DNA of 64,000 nucleotides from UBA6 sp963663855 (GTDB taxonomy: Archaea > Thermoplasmatota > Thermoplasmata > Methanomassiliicoccales > Methanomassiliicoccaceae). Below, in pieces: positions 41,182-50,160 of the stretch. Below the pieces are notes generated by a model, which had not been told where the DNA came from, made no database searches, and was given only the letters and a program-made list of their open reading frames with translations. The stretch lies in NCBI GenBank assembly GCA_963663855.1, contig OY760646.1:2294001-2358000 (forward strand), written 5' to 3'. Both the position numbers and the translations under genes were made by a program. Positions within the stretch are counted from its first letter, which is position 1. Every line of letters begins with the position of its first letter.

Positions 41182-41880
41182 TTGAAGAAGAGCATCGTAG
41201 GCTTGGCATTTGCCACAGTGATGATACTGGCGGTGGCTAGTGTGCCATTGCTAGCACTAGGTGACAACGGAAGGGCGGTTACTTCGACCGGTCCCTCAGC
41301 GAACAGCGGGAACATGACCTCGGCGGTGGAGTTCCACGATGATTGGCGGTACCTCTGGGAGGACCACGTGTGGTACACCCGGGAGGCCGTGATCGACATC
41401 TTGACCGCTTCCAACTCCACCAACGCCACCGTGGACCGTCTTCTACAAGTGGCCGCGGACACCAGGGAAATGATGCGGCCGTTCTACGGGGACCAGGTGG
41501 ACGACTTCTACACTGAGCTGGTGGGCCACTTCACCATCGCCGCCCAGATCGTCGCGGGCGTCCGGGACGGGGAGAACGTGACCGGCCTGGTGGGCGACTG
41601 GTTCACCAACGCCCAGAACATGACCGAGATAATGAACGGGATGAACCCTATGCACTGGCGGACGGGTGAGGTCAACGCGATGTGGAACGACCACCTGAAC
41701 CTCACCATCCAGGAGGCCCTGCAGTACAACGAGGGACAGTTCAACGAGTCCATCGCCACCTTCGATGAGATCGAGGACCAGGGCGTCATGATGGGCGACA
41801 TGTTCAGCAACGGCATCATGTGCCAGTTCCCCGAGCAGTTCTGCGGTATGAACTGTCTGCCGGACAACAGCTCGACCTGA
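41182..41880 (+). CDS. Secreted hypothetical protein
   Basis: 232 residues from TTG 41182, which follows a full Shine-Dalgarno AAAGGAGGTGAG at 41165-41176. Signal peptide MKKSIVGLAFATVMILAVASVPLLALG, cleavage near residue 26. The mature part is helical, acidic and rich in Trp, Met and His (DDWRYLWEDHVWYTREAVIDIL, MNGMNPMHWRTGEVNAMWNDH), with many Asn-x-Ser/Thr sites for glycosylation. Two cysteines close to the C-terminus (CQFPEQFCGMNC). No family recognised. Confidence 0.75.
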   Translation: MKKSIVGLAFATVMILAVASVPLLALGDNGRAVTSTGPSANSGNMTSAVEFHDDWRYLWEDHVWYTREAVIDILTASNSTNATVDRLLQVAADTREMMRPFYGDQVDDFYTELVGHFTIAAQIVAGVRDGENVTGLVGDWFTNAQNMTEIMNGMNPMHWRTGEVNAMWNDHLNLTIQEALQYNEGQFNESIATFDEIEDQGVMMGDMFSNGIMCQFPEQFCGMNCLPDNSST

Positions 41881-41967
41881 GCTCCGTCCGGTCAAACATC
41901 TTCCCTTTCCACCTTTTTGTAATCTTTATCTGCTCTCACGCTCATCCGGCCTTGAAGGTCGGACCCG

Positions 41968-42312
41968 ATGAACGTCGACACATTGATCAATTCCCTATCT
42001 CTCGAAGACCTGCAGGCCATACTTCGGTCCATGAACGAGGGCTCCACCGGATCCCGCGATGAGCTCATGGAACGGCTACGCCACCGGTCGGAGGGGCAAT
42101 CGTGGAAGTACCTTCTTCTCGCCGTCCCCAAGGAGGGCCTGCAGAGGATATGTCAGGACAATGGTCTGAGGAGCGACCTGCCCAAGGACGAGCTGATCGA
42201 GCAGATAGCGGCGTCCGTTCACCAGACCCCATCTCACAAAGGCCTCTTGCGGGACCTGGGGAGCCCGTGGATGAGGTGGACCATGCCCGGTCAGAGGGGT
42301 CGTGGCCGGTAG
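41968..42312 (+). CDS. SAP-like small protein
   Basis: 114 residues. Two helix-hairpin units look related: LINSLSLEDLQAILRSMNEGSTGSRDELMERL (residues ~6-37) and LLLAVPKEGLQRICQDNGLRSDLPKDELIEQI (~49-81). Both fit the SAP or LEM-like pattern of two helices joined by a G-x-x-x-(S/P)KDEL-type turn, often found in nucleic-acid binding proteins. Basic C-terminus (GQRGRGR). Assignment is by pattern only. Stop is TAG. Confidence 0.6.
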   Translation: MNVDTLINSLSLEDLQAILRSMNEGSTGSRDELMERLRHRSEGQSWKYLLLAVPKEGLQRICQDNGLRSDLPKDELIEQIAASVHQTPSHKGLLRDLGSPWMRWTMPGQRGRGR

Positions 42313-42400
42313 CGTCTAAAATGCAGCCCTAACGCTGGGGGAAGGGACACCAAGGCCGCAGCCACAATAACTTATTGTCCATGAACATGAATTCAGTACC

Positions 42401-42631
42401 ATGACCATGATCGTAGTGGTGGACCAGGACGCCTGCATCCAGTGCGGCCAGTGCTATCTCGACAACTGCCCCGAGGTCTTCAAGGAGAGTGACGATGGAA
42501 CGTCCCAGATCGCCGAGCAGTACCGTGATGGGAGCCCCGCCCAGGGTAAGGTGCCTGACGAGCTGGCAGCCTGTGCCCAGAGGGCCGCCGACGCCTGCCC
42601 CGCGACCGCCATCACCGCCAAGGCGGGGTGA
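42401..42631 (+). CDS. Ferredoxin (single [4Fe-4S] type)
   Basis: 76 residues. CIQCGQCYLDNCPEVF supplies the cluster ligands and a distal CPATAI supplies the last. The spacing after the third Cys is one residue longer than in standard CxxCxxC...CP ferredoxins, so cluster geometry may differ. An internal acidic stretch (ESDDGTSQIAEQY) matches the single-cluster ferredoxins. Small cytoplasmic electron carrier; partner unknown. ATG 42407 (MIVVVDQD) is an equally good start. Confidence 0.87.
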   Translation: MTMIVVVDQDACIQCGQCYLDNCPEVFKESDDGTSQIAEQYRDGSPAQGKVPDELAACAQRAADACPATAITAKAG

Positions 42632-42716
42632 GGCCGCTCCCCCATCAGCATTATCTCTCCAGAGATAACAAGAGGTAAAACATCATTATACCTGGAGCAG
42701 TTCAGCGTTGAGGAGA

Positions 42717-43370
42717 ATGACATCGCCCGCTCGCAGTGAACCGGTGGACATACCTTCCCCTAAGAACGTCACGATCGTAGTGGTATCCCTGTTCCCCCGG
42801 ATGGCGTGGTACAACGACGTGTACATGCCCACCATGGCGTCGTACCAGCTCGGCTTCATGTACTTCTCGGACTGCCGGAAGAACCTGTTCGACGGCGGGA
42901 CGCCCAAGCTCCTCCGGGACCACGTGCAGGCGGCGTTGGCCGCCTTCGAGCCCCAGGGTGCGGACGACCTCTCAGAAGCGTTCTACACCTGGCTGCTGGA
43001 GGAGGGCCACTGGGTGCACTATCACAAGCAGCCGCTGAAGCGGTGGAACGACAAGAAGAGGCCCGACCCCCACCTGGAGGAGGAGATCGGAAGGTTCCCG
43101 GTGGACAGCACCACCTTCGTCCTCCTGGGCAGCGAGGTCCAGCGGTGGGCCAAGCGGACCGGCCTGGCGGACAGGGTGCCGCCGGAGAACTACATCGAGC
43201 TGCACCTGCCGACCGCGGACGGCAAGAACGCCAGGTACTGGAGCCCGGACAACGCTCGGATGAAGGTGGCGGTCCCCCGGCTGGTGGCCAAGCTGAGGCC
43301 CCGGGTCAAGGAGAAGCCACCGGAAGGGAGCGGTAAGGTCGAGACCCCCACCCCGCCCAGCGTTCAGTAA
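42717..43370 (+). CDS. Hypothetical protein
   Basis: 217 residues from ATG 42717, with GAGGAG upstream; TTG 42708 is in frame but poorer. N-terminal strand NVTIVVVSLFPRMAWYNDVYMPTMASYQLGFMYFSDC, then helical LLRDHVQAALAAFEPQGADD and YTWLLEEGHWVHYHKQP, and a strand TTFVLLGSEVQRWAKRTG that resembles a Rossmann-like enzyme. The C-terminal 25 residues are Pro/Lys-rich. I cannot name a family. It is convergent with the AhpD-like gene. Confidence 0.65.
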   Translation: MTSPARSEPVDIPSPKNVTIVVVSLFPRMAWYNDVYMPTMASYQLGFMYFSDCRKNLFDGGTPKLLRDHVQAALAAFEPQGADDLSEAFYTWLLEEGHWVHYHKQPLKRWNDKKRPDPHLEEEIGRFPVDSTTFVLLGSEVQRWAKRTGLADRVPPENYIELHLPTADGKNARYWSPDNARMKVAVPRLVAKLRPRVKEKPPEGSGKVETPTPPSVQ

Positions 43371-43378
43371 CGCTCAGC

Positions 43379-43795
43379 TCACAGGATGGCCTGCACCGAC
43401 CTCTTCTGCTGGCCCAGGTGCTCGCCGATGGCGGCCGCCTCGTCCAGGAACCTCTCCAGGTCGTAGTTCTGCGCATGGAGCATGGCGCTCCACCGGGAGG
43501 TGAAGCTGGCCAGGAAGGCGATCTCGGAGAGCTCCTCCTCCGTGGCGCCGTGGCCCTTGGCCAGGGCCAGGTGCATGGCCTGACAGTAGGGGCACTTCAG
43601 GTTGGCGGCGATGGCCAGGCCGATCAGCTCCCGGTACTTGGCGGGGATGGCGGACTCGCCGAACTGGTACTTCCTCATCAGGGCCCAGTCGTGGACCAGC
43701 ACATCTTCGGGAAGCGCCCTCATGAACCCGGGCACGGTGCCCAGGGTCCGCTTGATGTCCTCGATGGTTTCCAGGTAGTCCTTCATGGGTTGCAT
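43379..43795 (-). CDS. AhpD-like / carboxymuconolactone decarboxylase family protein
   Basis: 138 residues. The active-site signature is CPYCQAMH (residues ~68-75), matching the E-x(11)-CxxC-x(3)-H proton relay of AhpD-like proteins, with PAKYRELIGLAIAANLK before it. Probable peroxidase-type or disulfide redox activity in the cytoplasm. No peroxiredoxin gene adjoins. Start MQPMKDYLE at 43795, or ATG 43786. Confidence 0.88.
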   Translation of the reverse strand: MQPMKDYLETIEDIKRTLGTVPGFMRALPEDVLVHDWALMRKYQFGESAIPAKYRELIGLAIAANLKCPYCQAMHLALAKGHGATEEELSEIAFLASFTSRWSAMLHAQNYDLERFLDEAAAIGEHLGQQKRSVQAIL

Positions 43796-43925
43796 CCATG
43801 TCCATTTTGAGAACCATGAGGGTTAAACATTTCGACCCAGGGTCCGGAGCCTTGTCGTCGGCCGGTGAGCACGCTTCTCTGGGAAGGGGCAATCTATAAG
43901 GCGGCGCAGGTGGAAGATATGCCGC

Positions 43926-44912
43926 ATGATGGCCACCGAGGAGGTCCCCCAGAAGGGAATGACGATTAAGCGGACGTTCAACGCCCTGCCGGACCGGGTG
44001 TGGGAGGCGTGGACCGATCCCGACATGCTCAAGATGTGGTTGAGCCCCCGGGGGTTCACCACGCCCGTCTTCCGATCCGAACTGGAAGTGGGAGGGAAGC
44101 TGTTCTACTGTATGCGCTCACCCGACGGCAAGGACTTCTGCGGAACGGGAACGTACCGCGAGATATCTCCCCGGGAGCGGCTGGTGTACACCGACTCCTT
44201 CGCCGACGAGCAGGGCAACGTGGTGCCCGCCTCCCAACATGGCATGTCGTCGGCGTGGCCGCTGGAGACCATGGTCAAGGTGGAGTTCAGGGAGCAGGGC
44301 GATGGCACGGAGGTCCAGCTGTCCAACGACGGCGTCCCGGAGGGGATAGACAACACCATGGCCAGGGCCGGCTGGAACGAGTCCCTGGACAAGCTGGACG
44401 AGTACCTTCGGACCGGGACGGTGAGCGCTCCGCGGACAGTGCTCATCGCCAATCCCGGCGTTCAGGAGGTCACAATCAGGCGGGCGTTCGACGCCCCCCG
44501 CGACCTGGTGTTCCGGGCGTTCACCGAGGCGGGACTTATATCGCAATGGTGGGGCCCCGCCCGGTACCGGACCGAGGTGGAGGTCCTGGGCGCCCGTAGG
44601 GGCGGCTCCTGGCGGTTCATCCAGCACGATGAGGAGGGGAACGAGTTCTCCTTCCGGGGCGTTTTCCACGAGGTACAGGCGCCGGAGCTCATCATCCAGA
44701 CGTTCGAGTACGAGCCCATGTACGGCCACGTGCAGCTGCAGACCATGAGGCTGGAGGAGAGGGAAGGGCGGACGTTCATGGACTCCAAGAGCGTGTACCT
44801 TTCCGTGGAGGACCGTGACGGGCAGCTCAGCGCGGGCATGGAGTCCGGAATGAACGAGGGCTACGAGCGGCTGGACGCTCTCCTGGAGGAGATGAAGCGC
44901 TCACGCCCGTAG
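43926..44912 (+). CDS. Tandem SRPBCC (AHSA1-like) protein
   Basis: 328 residues made of two Aha1-type START-like domains. Domain 1 spans ~10-155 (IKRTFNALPDRVWEAWTDPDMLKMWLSP ... VYTDSFADEQGN); domain 2 spans ~175-325 (IRRAFDAPRDLVFRAFTEAGLISQWWGP ... YERLDALLEEMK). Each has the family pattern start, W near residue 40 and a C-terminal helix. Such domains bind hydrophobic ligands or Hsp90-like partners; most are single, so the duplication is notable. Ends in TAG just five bases before the convergent kinase. Confidence 0.88.
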   Translation: MMATEEVPQKGMTIKRTFNALPDRVWEAWTDPDMLKMWLSPRGFTTPVFRSELEVGGKLFYCMRSPDGKDFCGTGTYREISPRERLVYTDSFADEQGNVVPASQHGMSSAWPLETMVKVEFREQGDGTEVQLSNDGVPEGIDNTMARAGWNESLDKLDEYLRTGTVSAPRTVLIANPGVQEVTIRRAFDAPRDLVFRAFTEAGLISQWWGPARYRTEVEVLGARRGGSWRFIQHDEEGNEFSFRGVFHEVQAPELIIQTFEYEPMYGHVQLQTMRLEEREGRTFMDSKSVYLSVEDRDGQLSAGMESGMNEGYERLDALLEEMKRSRP

Positions 44913-44917
44913 GGCGA

Positions 44918-47020
44918 TCACTGGGGAAGTAGGCTGGACGTCACGGTATGCCCCCTCCCCCCCAGGCCGGTGGGTAAGGTGAAGAAGAACGTCGTTCCGC
45001 TGCGGCCGTCGGACTCCAACCATATCTGGCCACCATGGCGCTCCACGATCTTCTTGCTGATCGCCAGCCCGATCCCGGTGCCCGGGTACTCGTCCCTGGA
45101 GTGAAGTCGAGAGAACATCTTGAACAGGTTCCCCTGGTAGCGCGGCTCGACCCCGATGCCGTTGTCGCGCACCTCGAACACGGTCTCGCCCCCATCGTTT
45201 CGGGCGGATATCTCCACCCTAGGGGCCGCACCGGCGCGGAACTTGATGGCGTTGGAGATGAGGTTCGTGAGCAGCTGCACCATCTGGGGCTCGTCGGCCA
45301 GGACCGTGGGCAGGTCACCCACCTTCACGGTCGCTCCGGACTCGGCGATGGCCACCCTCAGATCCTCCCTCACCGTGGCCGATACCGCGTTCATGTCCAC
45401 GGGGCCGACCCTGCCGCTGGAGGTCTCCACCCGGGAGTACCGCAGCAGGTCGCTGATCAGCTGCCGCATGCGCACCGAGCCCTCCATCGCGATGCCCAGG
45501 TACTCCTTCCCCTCCGCCCCCAGCAGCTCACCGTACCGCCTGTCCAGCAGGGACAGGTACGCCGTAACCATGCGCAGCGGCTCCTGCATATCGTGCGAGG
45601 TGATGTACGCGAACTGCTGCAGCTCCTCGTTGGAGCGCCTCAGCTCCTGGTTGGTCTCCCTCTGCCGCCTCTCGGACGCGCGCAGGGCCGCCTCGGCGCC
45701 CTTGCTCTCCGTGACGTCATGGAACACCCCGCCCCGCAGCATGTCCCCGTTGGCGTCCTGGATGACGGTGAAGTGGTCGGACAGCCAGCGATAGCGCTCG
45801 TCCTTGGCCAGGAACCGGTACTCCACCCGCCCCATGCCGGCGAGTTGGGAGCGGGCCATGGCCCTCTCCACCTCCTCCCGGTCGTCAGGGTGGGTCCTCT
45901 GCATCACCTCGTCCATGTCCATGCCGGCCATCTCCTCGGCGGTGAAGCCTAGGATGGGCCCGATGGCGGGGCTCACGTACTCGTACCGGTCGGACCGCAG
46001 GTTCCGGCGGTAGACCGCGTCCAGGGAGTTCTCCACCACCGCCCGGAGCCGCTCATCGCTCTGCTTGAGCATATCCTCCGCCTGCTTACGCTTGATCGCC
46101 ACCGATACCTGCCCGGCCACCGTCTGCATGAGGACCAGCTCCTCCTCGCTGAACCGGATGCGGCCCCGGGTCCCGAAGGACAGCGTTCCCACGGTCTTAT
46201 CGCCGATCCGCAGGGGATTGCAGGCGTAGGCCTGTATGCCCATGGAGCGCACGAGGTCCGCCTTGACGTCGCCGTTGACCTGCACGTCCTCCGACACGAT
46301 GCGCTCCCCTCCCCGGGCGACGCACCCGCATATGGCCGAGCCCACCTCCAGCCAGCGGACGCTCTCCGCCGTGTCCGGGTCCACGCCCCCGCAGGCGTTG
46401 AGGTACAGCCTCCCGCTCCTCTCGTCCAGGACGTAGTTGAAGAACACGTCGCAGTCCAGGAGATGGGTGACCTGCTCCCCGATGGCCTGTATGACCTTGA
46501 CCGGTTCCGTGGACGATAGCAGGAGGGAGTTGGCGGTGCTCAGCAGCTCGAACCGCCCCTCGCTCTTCCTCAGCGCCTCCTCGGTGCGCTTGCGGTCGTC
46601 GATGTCCTCCACGATGGTCACGAAATGCCCGGGCTTGGGCGAGGAGACCGACATGTTGTACCAGCGGCCGGTCACCGACCACAGCCTCTCGAAGGTCAGG
46701 GCCTCACCGTGCAGCGCCGCCCGGGCGTAGGGAGCGATCCATCCCGGCTCCTCCCGGTATATGGGGTAGATGTCAGTGGTCCTCCTCCCGATGACGTCCT
46801 TCCGCCTCTCCGGGATGAGGCGCTCGTAGGCGTCGTTCATGTACAGGTACTCGACATCGATGGGCCGCCCCTCATCGTCGACCAGCACCCTGCCGTAAAG
46901 AACTCCGTTGTTCAGGCTGTCGAACAACCTGGACATCATGCTGATATCGCTCTGGAACTTGCCGTTGCTGCTCATGGGCACGGTCGTCTGCATGTTATGC
47001 CTCTTCCCTATCTCGTTCAT
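44918..47020 (-). CDS. PAS-GAF-PAS sensor histidine kinase
   Basis: 700 residues from ATG 47020; ATG 46993 or 46975 could also be used. Order: PAS (~25-150, VLYGRVLVDDEGRPIDVEYLYMN), GAF (~165-320), PAS (~335-455, LRAVVENSLDAVYRR and FHDVTESKGAE), HisKA (~470-545, FAYITSHDMQEPLRMV), HATPase (~580-690, NAIKF, DNGIGV, GTGIGLAISKKI, SGTTFFF). Soluble; no membrane helix. Phospho-acceptor is the His in SHD. Closely related in its kinase half to those at 24277 and 54885. No adjacent response regulator. Confidence 0.92.
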   Translation of the reverse strand: MNEIGKRHNMQTTVPMSSNGKFQSDISMMSRLFDSLNNGVLYGRVLVDDEGRPIDVEYLYMNDAYERLIPERRKDVIGRRTTDIYPIYREEPGWIAPYARAALHGEALTFERLWSVTGRWYNMSVSSPKPGHFVTIVEDIDDRKRTEEALRKSEGRFELLSTANSLLLSSTEPVKVIQAIGEQVTHLLDCDVFFNYVLDERSGRLYLNACGGVDPDTAESVRWLEVGSAICGCVARGGERIVSEDVQVNGDVKADLVRSMGIQAYACNPLRIGDKTVGTLSFGTRGRIRFSEEELVLMQTVAGQVSVAIKRKQAEDMLKQSDERLRAVVENSLDAVYRRNLRSDRYEYVSPAIGPILGFTAEEMAGMDMDEVMQRTHPDDREEVERAMARSQLAGMGRVEYRFLAKDERYRWLSDHFTVIQDANGDMLRGGVFHDVTESKGAEAALRASERRQRETNQELRRSNEELQQFAYITSHDMQEPLRMVTAYLSLLDRRYGELLGAEGKEYLGIAMEGSVRMRQLISDLLRYSRVETSSGRVGPVDMNAVSATVREDLRVAIAESGATVKVGDLPTVLADEPQMVQLLTNLISNAIKFRAGAAPRVEISARNDGGETVFEVRDNGIGVEPRYQGNLFKMFSRLHSRDEYPGTGIGLAISKKIVERHGGQIWLESDGRSGTTFFFTLPTGLGGRGHTVTSSLLPQ

Positions 47021-47388
47021 CCTGGGGCTGGTCGCGGACCATCTTGCTCTCGGTCTTCGCCTATGGGCTCCGCGATCAGGGCACCGTCTTGCCACCGGGC
47101 ACTCACCCTGGGTCAGGAGCTGGTCCCACTGGAGCGAGCTGCACGGGGCACCGTTAACACGGGTACGAGCGTCATCCTCCATGGTCCTTTTGTGAATACG
47201 ATATTGCTAGGGGAAGGTACAAATCACTATCGCAGACCGACCCCATGGCAGCACCTGGGTTCGTCCCAGGGCCGTGCATGCATCTTCCCATAGGGGGTGG
47301 CCAGCCCAACGATCGGTGGGGCGTCAGATCAACCAGAGAAATAGCGAAAAGAGGGGAAGGCGAATTGGTCGCGAGGGGTGGCCGCTGC
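47021..47388. other. Intergenic region
   Basis: 368 bases between the kinase start and the end of the small CPFG gene, mostly GC-rich with no gene-like frame. A short AT-rich patch near 47195-47225 may hold the kinase promoter. Confidence 0.3.
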
Positions 47389-47577
47389 CTACTTGTGCAA
47401 AATCGGGGACTCCAGCTCTACCGTGAGGACGTAGCCTACGGGGCCTCCCTTGGCCTCCTTTACCGATCCCATGACATACTTGTCATCGCCGAAGGGGCAT
47501 GAGCCCTCGTCCATGAAGCGGTTGTACATCTCTCGTGCGGAAGCATCATCGTTGGTCGAGGTGATACGGACGATCAT
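47389..47577 (-). CDS. Small CPFG-motif protein (paralogue 2)
   Basis: 62 residues. MIVRITSTNDDASAREMYNRF, then EGSCPFGDDKYVMGSVKEAKGGPVGYVLTVEL and a short tail. Clear paralogue of the protein at 19737-19958, without its C-terminal helix. TATA-like ATTAGTATATATTGG (about 47597-47612 seen on the plus strand) lies 20-35 bases upstream, so it is probably transcribed alone with a very short leader. Function unknown. Confidence 0.7.
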   Translation of the reverse strand: MIVRITSTNDDASAREMYNRFMDEGSCPFGDDKYVMGSVKEAKGGPVGYVLTVELESPILHK

Positions 47578-47764
47578 GAGCTATGGAGCTGCCATATTAG
47601 TATATATTGGAATCGATATAAATGCAAGGCCGCGATAATTAACTGCGATAACGGATAATTGTTCCAGCACGGTGAAAATCTGTTTTCGACGCGATCTCAC
47701 TGCGCAAAGCAGCAAGGTGGTGCGACTTTCATCACTGCGGGTCCGGGAGAGCCATGGGTCTGTT

Positions 47765-48196
47765 TCAAGGAGGGGAGCGCCCCAGGACCCGGCCCAGGTC
47801 GACCTCCAGGTACACCGCCCGGGCCTCGGCCACGGTCCTGCCGGTATCGGCGTCCACGATGGTGCAGGACACCTCGATCCTCCGCCCCTCGTGCCGCTCT
47901 ACCCACGCCTCGCTGACCAGCCGGTGACCCTCCAGCCCTGGGCTGCGATAATCGACCGACAGGGAGGCGGTCACCACCTGGGGGGAGGTGCGGGCGATGG
48001 CGTGGTACATGGCCTCGTCGATCAGCACGCAGGTGATGCCTCCGTGCATCAGGCCGGGATAGCCGCAGTGCTCCGGCAGGACCACGTGCTCGATGTGCGA
48101 TCTCACTCCCACGTACGACCACTTGAGCCGCAGTCCGATGGGGTTCTCCTGTCCGCATCCGTAGCAGTTGCTGAAGACCGGGGCGCTATCCTCCAT
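47765..48196 (-). CDS. PaaI-type hotdog thioesterase
   Basis: 143 residues. Hotdog fold: FSNCYGCGQENPIGLRL (a common N-terminal CxxCG segment), then GYPGLMHGGITCVLIDEAMYHAI (catalytic HGG region), and SVDYRSPGLEGHRLVSEAWVE. It hydrolyses acyl-CoA thioesters, substrate unknown. Reading direction is opposite to the flanking secreted protein's promoter region. Start MEDSAPVF at 48196. Confidence 0.87.
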   Translation of the reverse strand: MEDSAPVFSNCYGCGQENPIGLRLKWSYVGVRSHIEHVVLPEHCGYPGLMHGGITCVLIDEAMYHAIARTSPQVVTASLSVDYRSPGLEGHRLVSEAWVERHEGRRIEVSCTIVDADTGRTVAEARAVYLEVDLGRVLGRSPP

Positions 48197-48347
48197 GACG
48201 ACCGGCGGTGAATGGTGAACGGTACATAAATGACTTCATGCATCCTGCGTAGAAACTGTCGAGTTTCGGTGAAAGGAAAATGGAAAGGCGTTTGAACGGT
48301 GGGACCGCCCACCGCCCGGGGGTTCAGTTATGGCTTCAGCGTGACGG

Positions 48348-48980
48348 TCACAGCGCGCCGGCGAAGGCGTCGGTGGGGACGAGCCCCCTGACGCCCTCGG
48401 GGATGGTGCCGTTGCAGGCCCCGTCGCACGCCCCGTGCCGGAAGCCCTCGGTCCCGTTGGTCTCGTTGCGGTCGTCCTCTCCGAGGTCACGGTGGCCGAA
48501 CGGGACATCGCGGTCCTGGAGGGTCTGGTCCCTCCCCCCGCCCCATCCGTCGCCGTGCAGTACTATGGTGCTCAGCTGGTCCTCGGTCAGGTTGACCTCC
48601 CCGAAGCCGCACAGGCCCTGGCAGGTGGCGCAGACCACGTAGCTCCCTTCTGGGAGATCGAAGGTCACGTTGCCCTCCGAGTCGGTGAGACCCTGGGCCA
48701 CGCGGTGGATGACGATGGTGGTCGTGTCATCGTCCTCCGTCACGTTCACGGTGTAGACCGTGACGTTCACACCTTCCAGCGTGATATTGCTCCCGTCCAC
48801 CCGGCACTCCACGTGCGCGGTGATCGCGTAGGTCGTCTCCGTCGTCTCCTCCTCGACCGTGACCTCGGGGGTCTCATCCTCGGCCGAGACGTCCGCTGAG
48901 GACATGAGGGCGAAGGCGACCCCTGACACCAGCAGGGCGGCCACCGCTCCCATTGCCATCATCTTGCTTCTGAGTCTCAA
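48348..48980 (-). CDS. Secreted protein with a carboxypeptidase-regulatory-like domain
   Basis: 210 residues. Signal peptide MRLRSKMMAMGAVAALLVSGVAFALMSSADVSA with cleavage around residue 33. An acidic/Thr-rich spacer is followed by a beta domain (AHVECRVDGSNITLEGVNVTVYTVN ... GLTDSEGNVTFDLPEGSYVVCATC) resembling CarboxypepD_reg or Cna-B repeats. Several N-x-T/S sites. The C-terminal third (GDGWGGGRDQTLQDRD...) is hydrophilic. Probable surface or secreted protein, no anchor seen. Confidence 0.75.
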   Translation of the reverse strand: MRLRSKMMAMGAVAALLVSGVAFALMSSADVSAEDETPEVTVEEETTETTYAITAHVECRVDGSNITLEGVNVTVYTVNVTEDDDTTTIVIHRVAQGLTDSEGNVTFDLPEGSYVVCATCQGLCGFGEVNLTEDQLSTIVLHGDGWGGGRDQTLQDRDVPFGHRDLGEDDRNETNGTEGFRHGACDGACNGTIPEGVRGLVPTDAFAGAL

Positions 48981-49204
48981 ATCATGATCCTCCTGAGGCT
49001 AGGAGCGGCGGGCCGATATATCGGGGCTCGGAAAGAATCGTACGTACGAATCGTCCATGCCGGCCCGGAGTAGGAATGGCTCAACCCCTCCAGCCACATT
49101 TATCATGCAACATTTATACAGATTAAGAAAAGGTACGGTCCGCGCTCCTAACCTTCATATGGCCTGCGACTGTATAGGGTGCAGGCCCGTGCGCCGGTGC
49201 GACC

Positions 49205-49876
49205 ATGTTCCCCCCACGATGGTTCCTTCCCTATGACGCGCTGTTCCAGCTCATCACCGCCTTCGTAGCCCTGGCGGTGGCCATGTATGCCCTGCGGGGG
49301 CACCAGTGGGTGAGGGAGAGGACGTTGTACGCCCTGTTCCTGGCGTTCCTCCTGCTGTCCATGGGCCTGTTCATCAACAGCATCACCCTCACCTACACGT
49401 ACCTGTCAGGGATCTCGTTCTCCGCCGCCTCGGACCCCTTCTCCGTGGCCGACATAGGCTTCTGGGCGTACTACGTGATGAGCATGTTCGCTTACTCCCT
49501 ATTGCTCTTCGCCTACACCTTCCGGCTGAGGGAGTCGTCCGCCGTACTGGTCGGAGGCATGCTGCTCCTCGCGGCCGGCAACGGCGGCCCGGGGGGCGGG
49601 GCCGCGGGCAGCTCGCTCATGATCGCCGGGCCGGTGGTGGAGCTGTACCTGGTGATCCTGCTCATCATCATCGTCATCTCCCAGCTGGCCCACCTCATGG
49701 TGAGGAGAAGCCGCTACTCCATCATGGTCACGTTCAGCTTCCTCCTCATCCTGATCAGCCACCTGCTCATCATGTTCAGCTCCTTGGAGGACGTCACCTA
49801 CGTCATCGGCCGCCTGCTCGAGCTGGCCGGCTTCCTCTCCCTCCTGGGAATGCTGTACGGCATCAGGAGGGTGTGA
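49205..49876 (+). CDS. Seven-helix membrane protein
   Basis: 223 residues. Seven hydrophobic helices: roughly 10-28, 38-60, 82-108, 114-130, 136-160, 172-192 and 200-218. Loop 3-4 is Gly-rich (AAGNGGPGGGAAGSS). No N-terminal signal and no catalytic motif. The architecture resembles membrane sensor modules of 7TM kinases. The stop codon TGA overlaps the ATG of the next gene, a winged-helix regulator, giving a sensor-regulator pair. An AT-rich zone with CATTTATACAG (about 49108-49118) lies upstream. Confidence 0.75.
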   Translation: MFPPRWFLPYDALFQLITAFVALAVAMYALRGHQWVRERTLYALFLAFLLLSMGLFINSITLTYTYLSGISFSAASDPFSVADIGFWAYYVMSMFAYSLLLFAYTFRLRESSAVLVGGMLLLAAGNGGPGGGAAGSSLMIAGPVVELYLVILLIIIVISQLAHLMVRRSRYSIMVTFSFLLILISHLLIMFSSLEDVTYVIGRLLELAGFLSLLGMLYGIRRV

Positions 49877-50160
49877 TGAAGGGTACGCAGAAGTACCGCT
49901 CCAAGGGACGGATATTCGCGGACATCCTGCGGGCGGTGCAGGCGGACGGTCCGGCCAAGGTGACGCACGTGCTGTACAAGGCCAACCTGTCGCACGACCG
50001 CCTGACCAAGTACCTGGTGCAGCTGGAGGAGTCCGGGCTCATCCTCAAGGAGCAGGACGGGGACCGTTCCGCGTACCTCATCACGGACAAGGGGAAGAAG
50101 TTCCTCATGGAGTTCCGGAAGATGGAAGAGTTCGCCGACGCCTTCGGTCTAGACATATGA
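49876..50160 (+). CDS. Winged-helix regulator coupled to the 7TM protein
   Basis: 94 residues from ATG 49876. Winged helix: RIFADILRAVQADGPAKVTHVLYKANLSHDRLTKYLVQLEESGLILKEQDGDRSAYLITDKGKKFL, which matches archaeal HTH_45-type domains. It starts on the A of the preceding TGA (ATGA overlap). A DNA-binding partner of the membrane protein is likely. AT-rich, T-rich sequence follows (50185-50235). Confidence 0.82.
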   Translation: MKGTQKYRSKGRIFADILRAVQADGPAKVTHVLYKANLSHDRLTKYLVQLEESGLILKEQDGDRSAYLITDKGKKFLMEFRKMEEFADAFGLDI

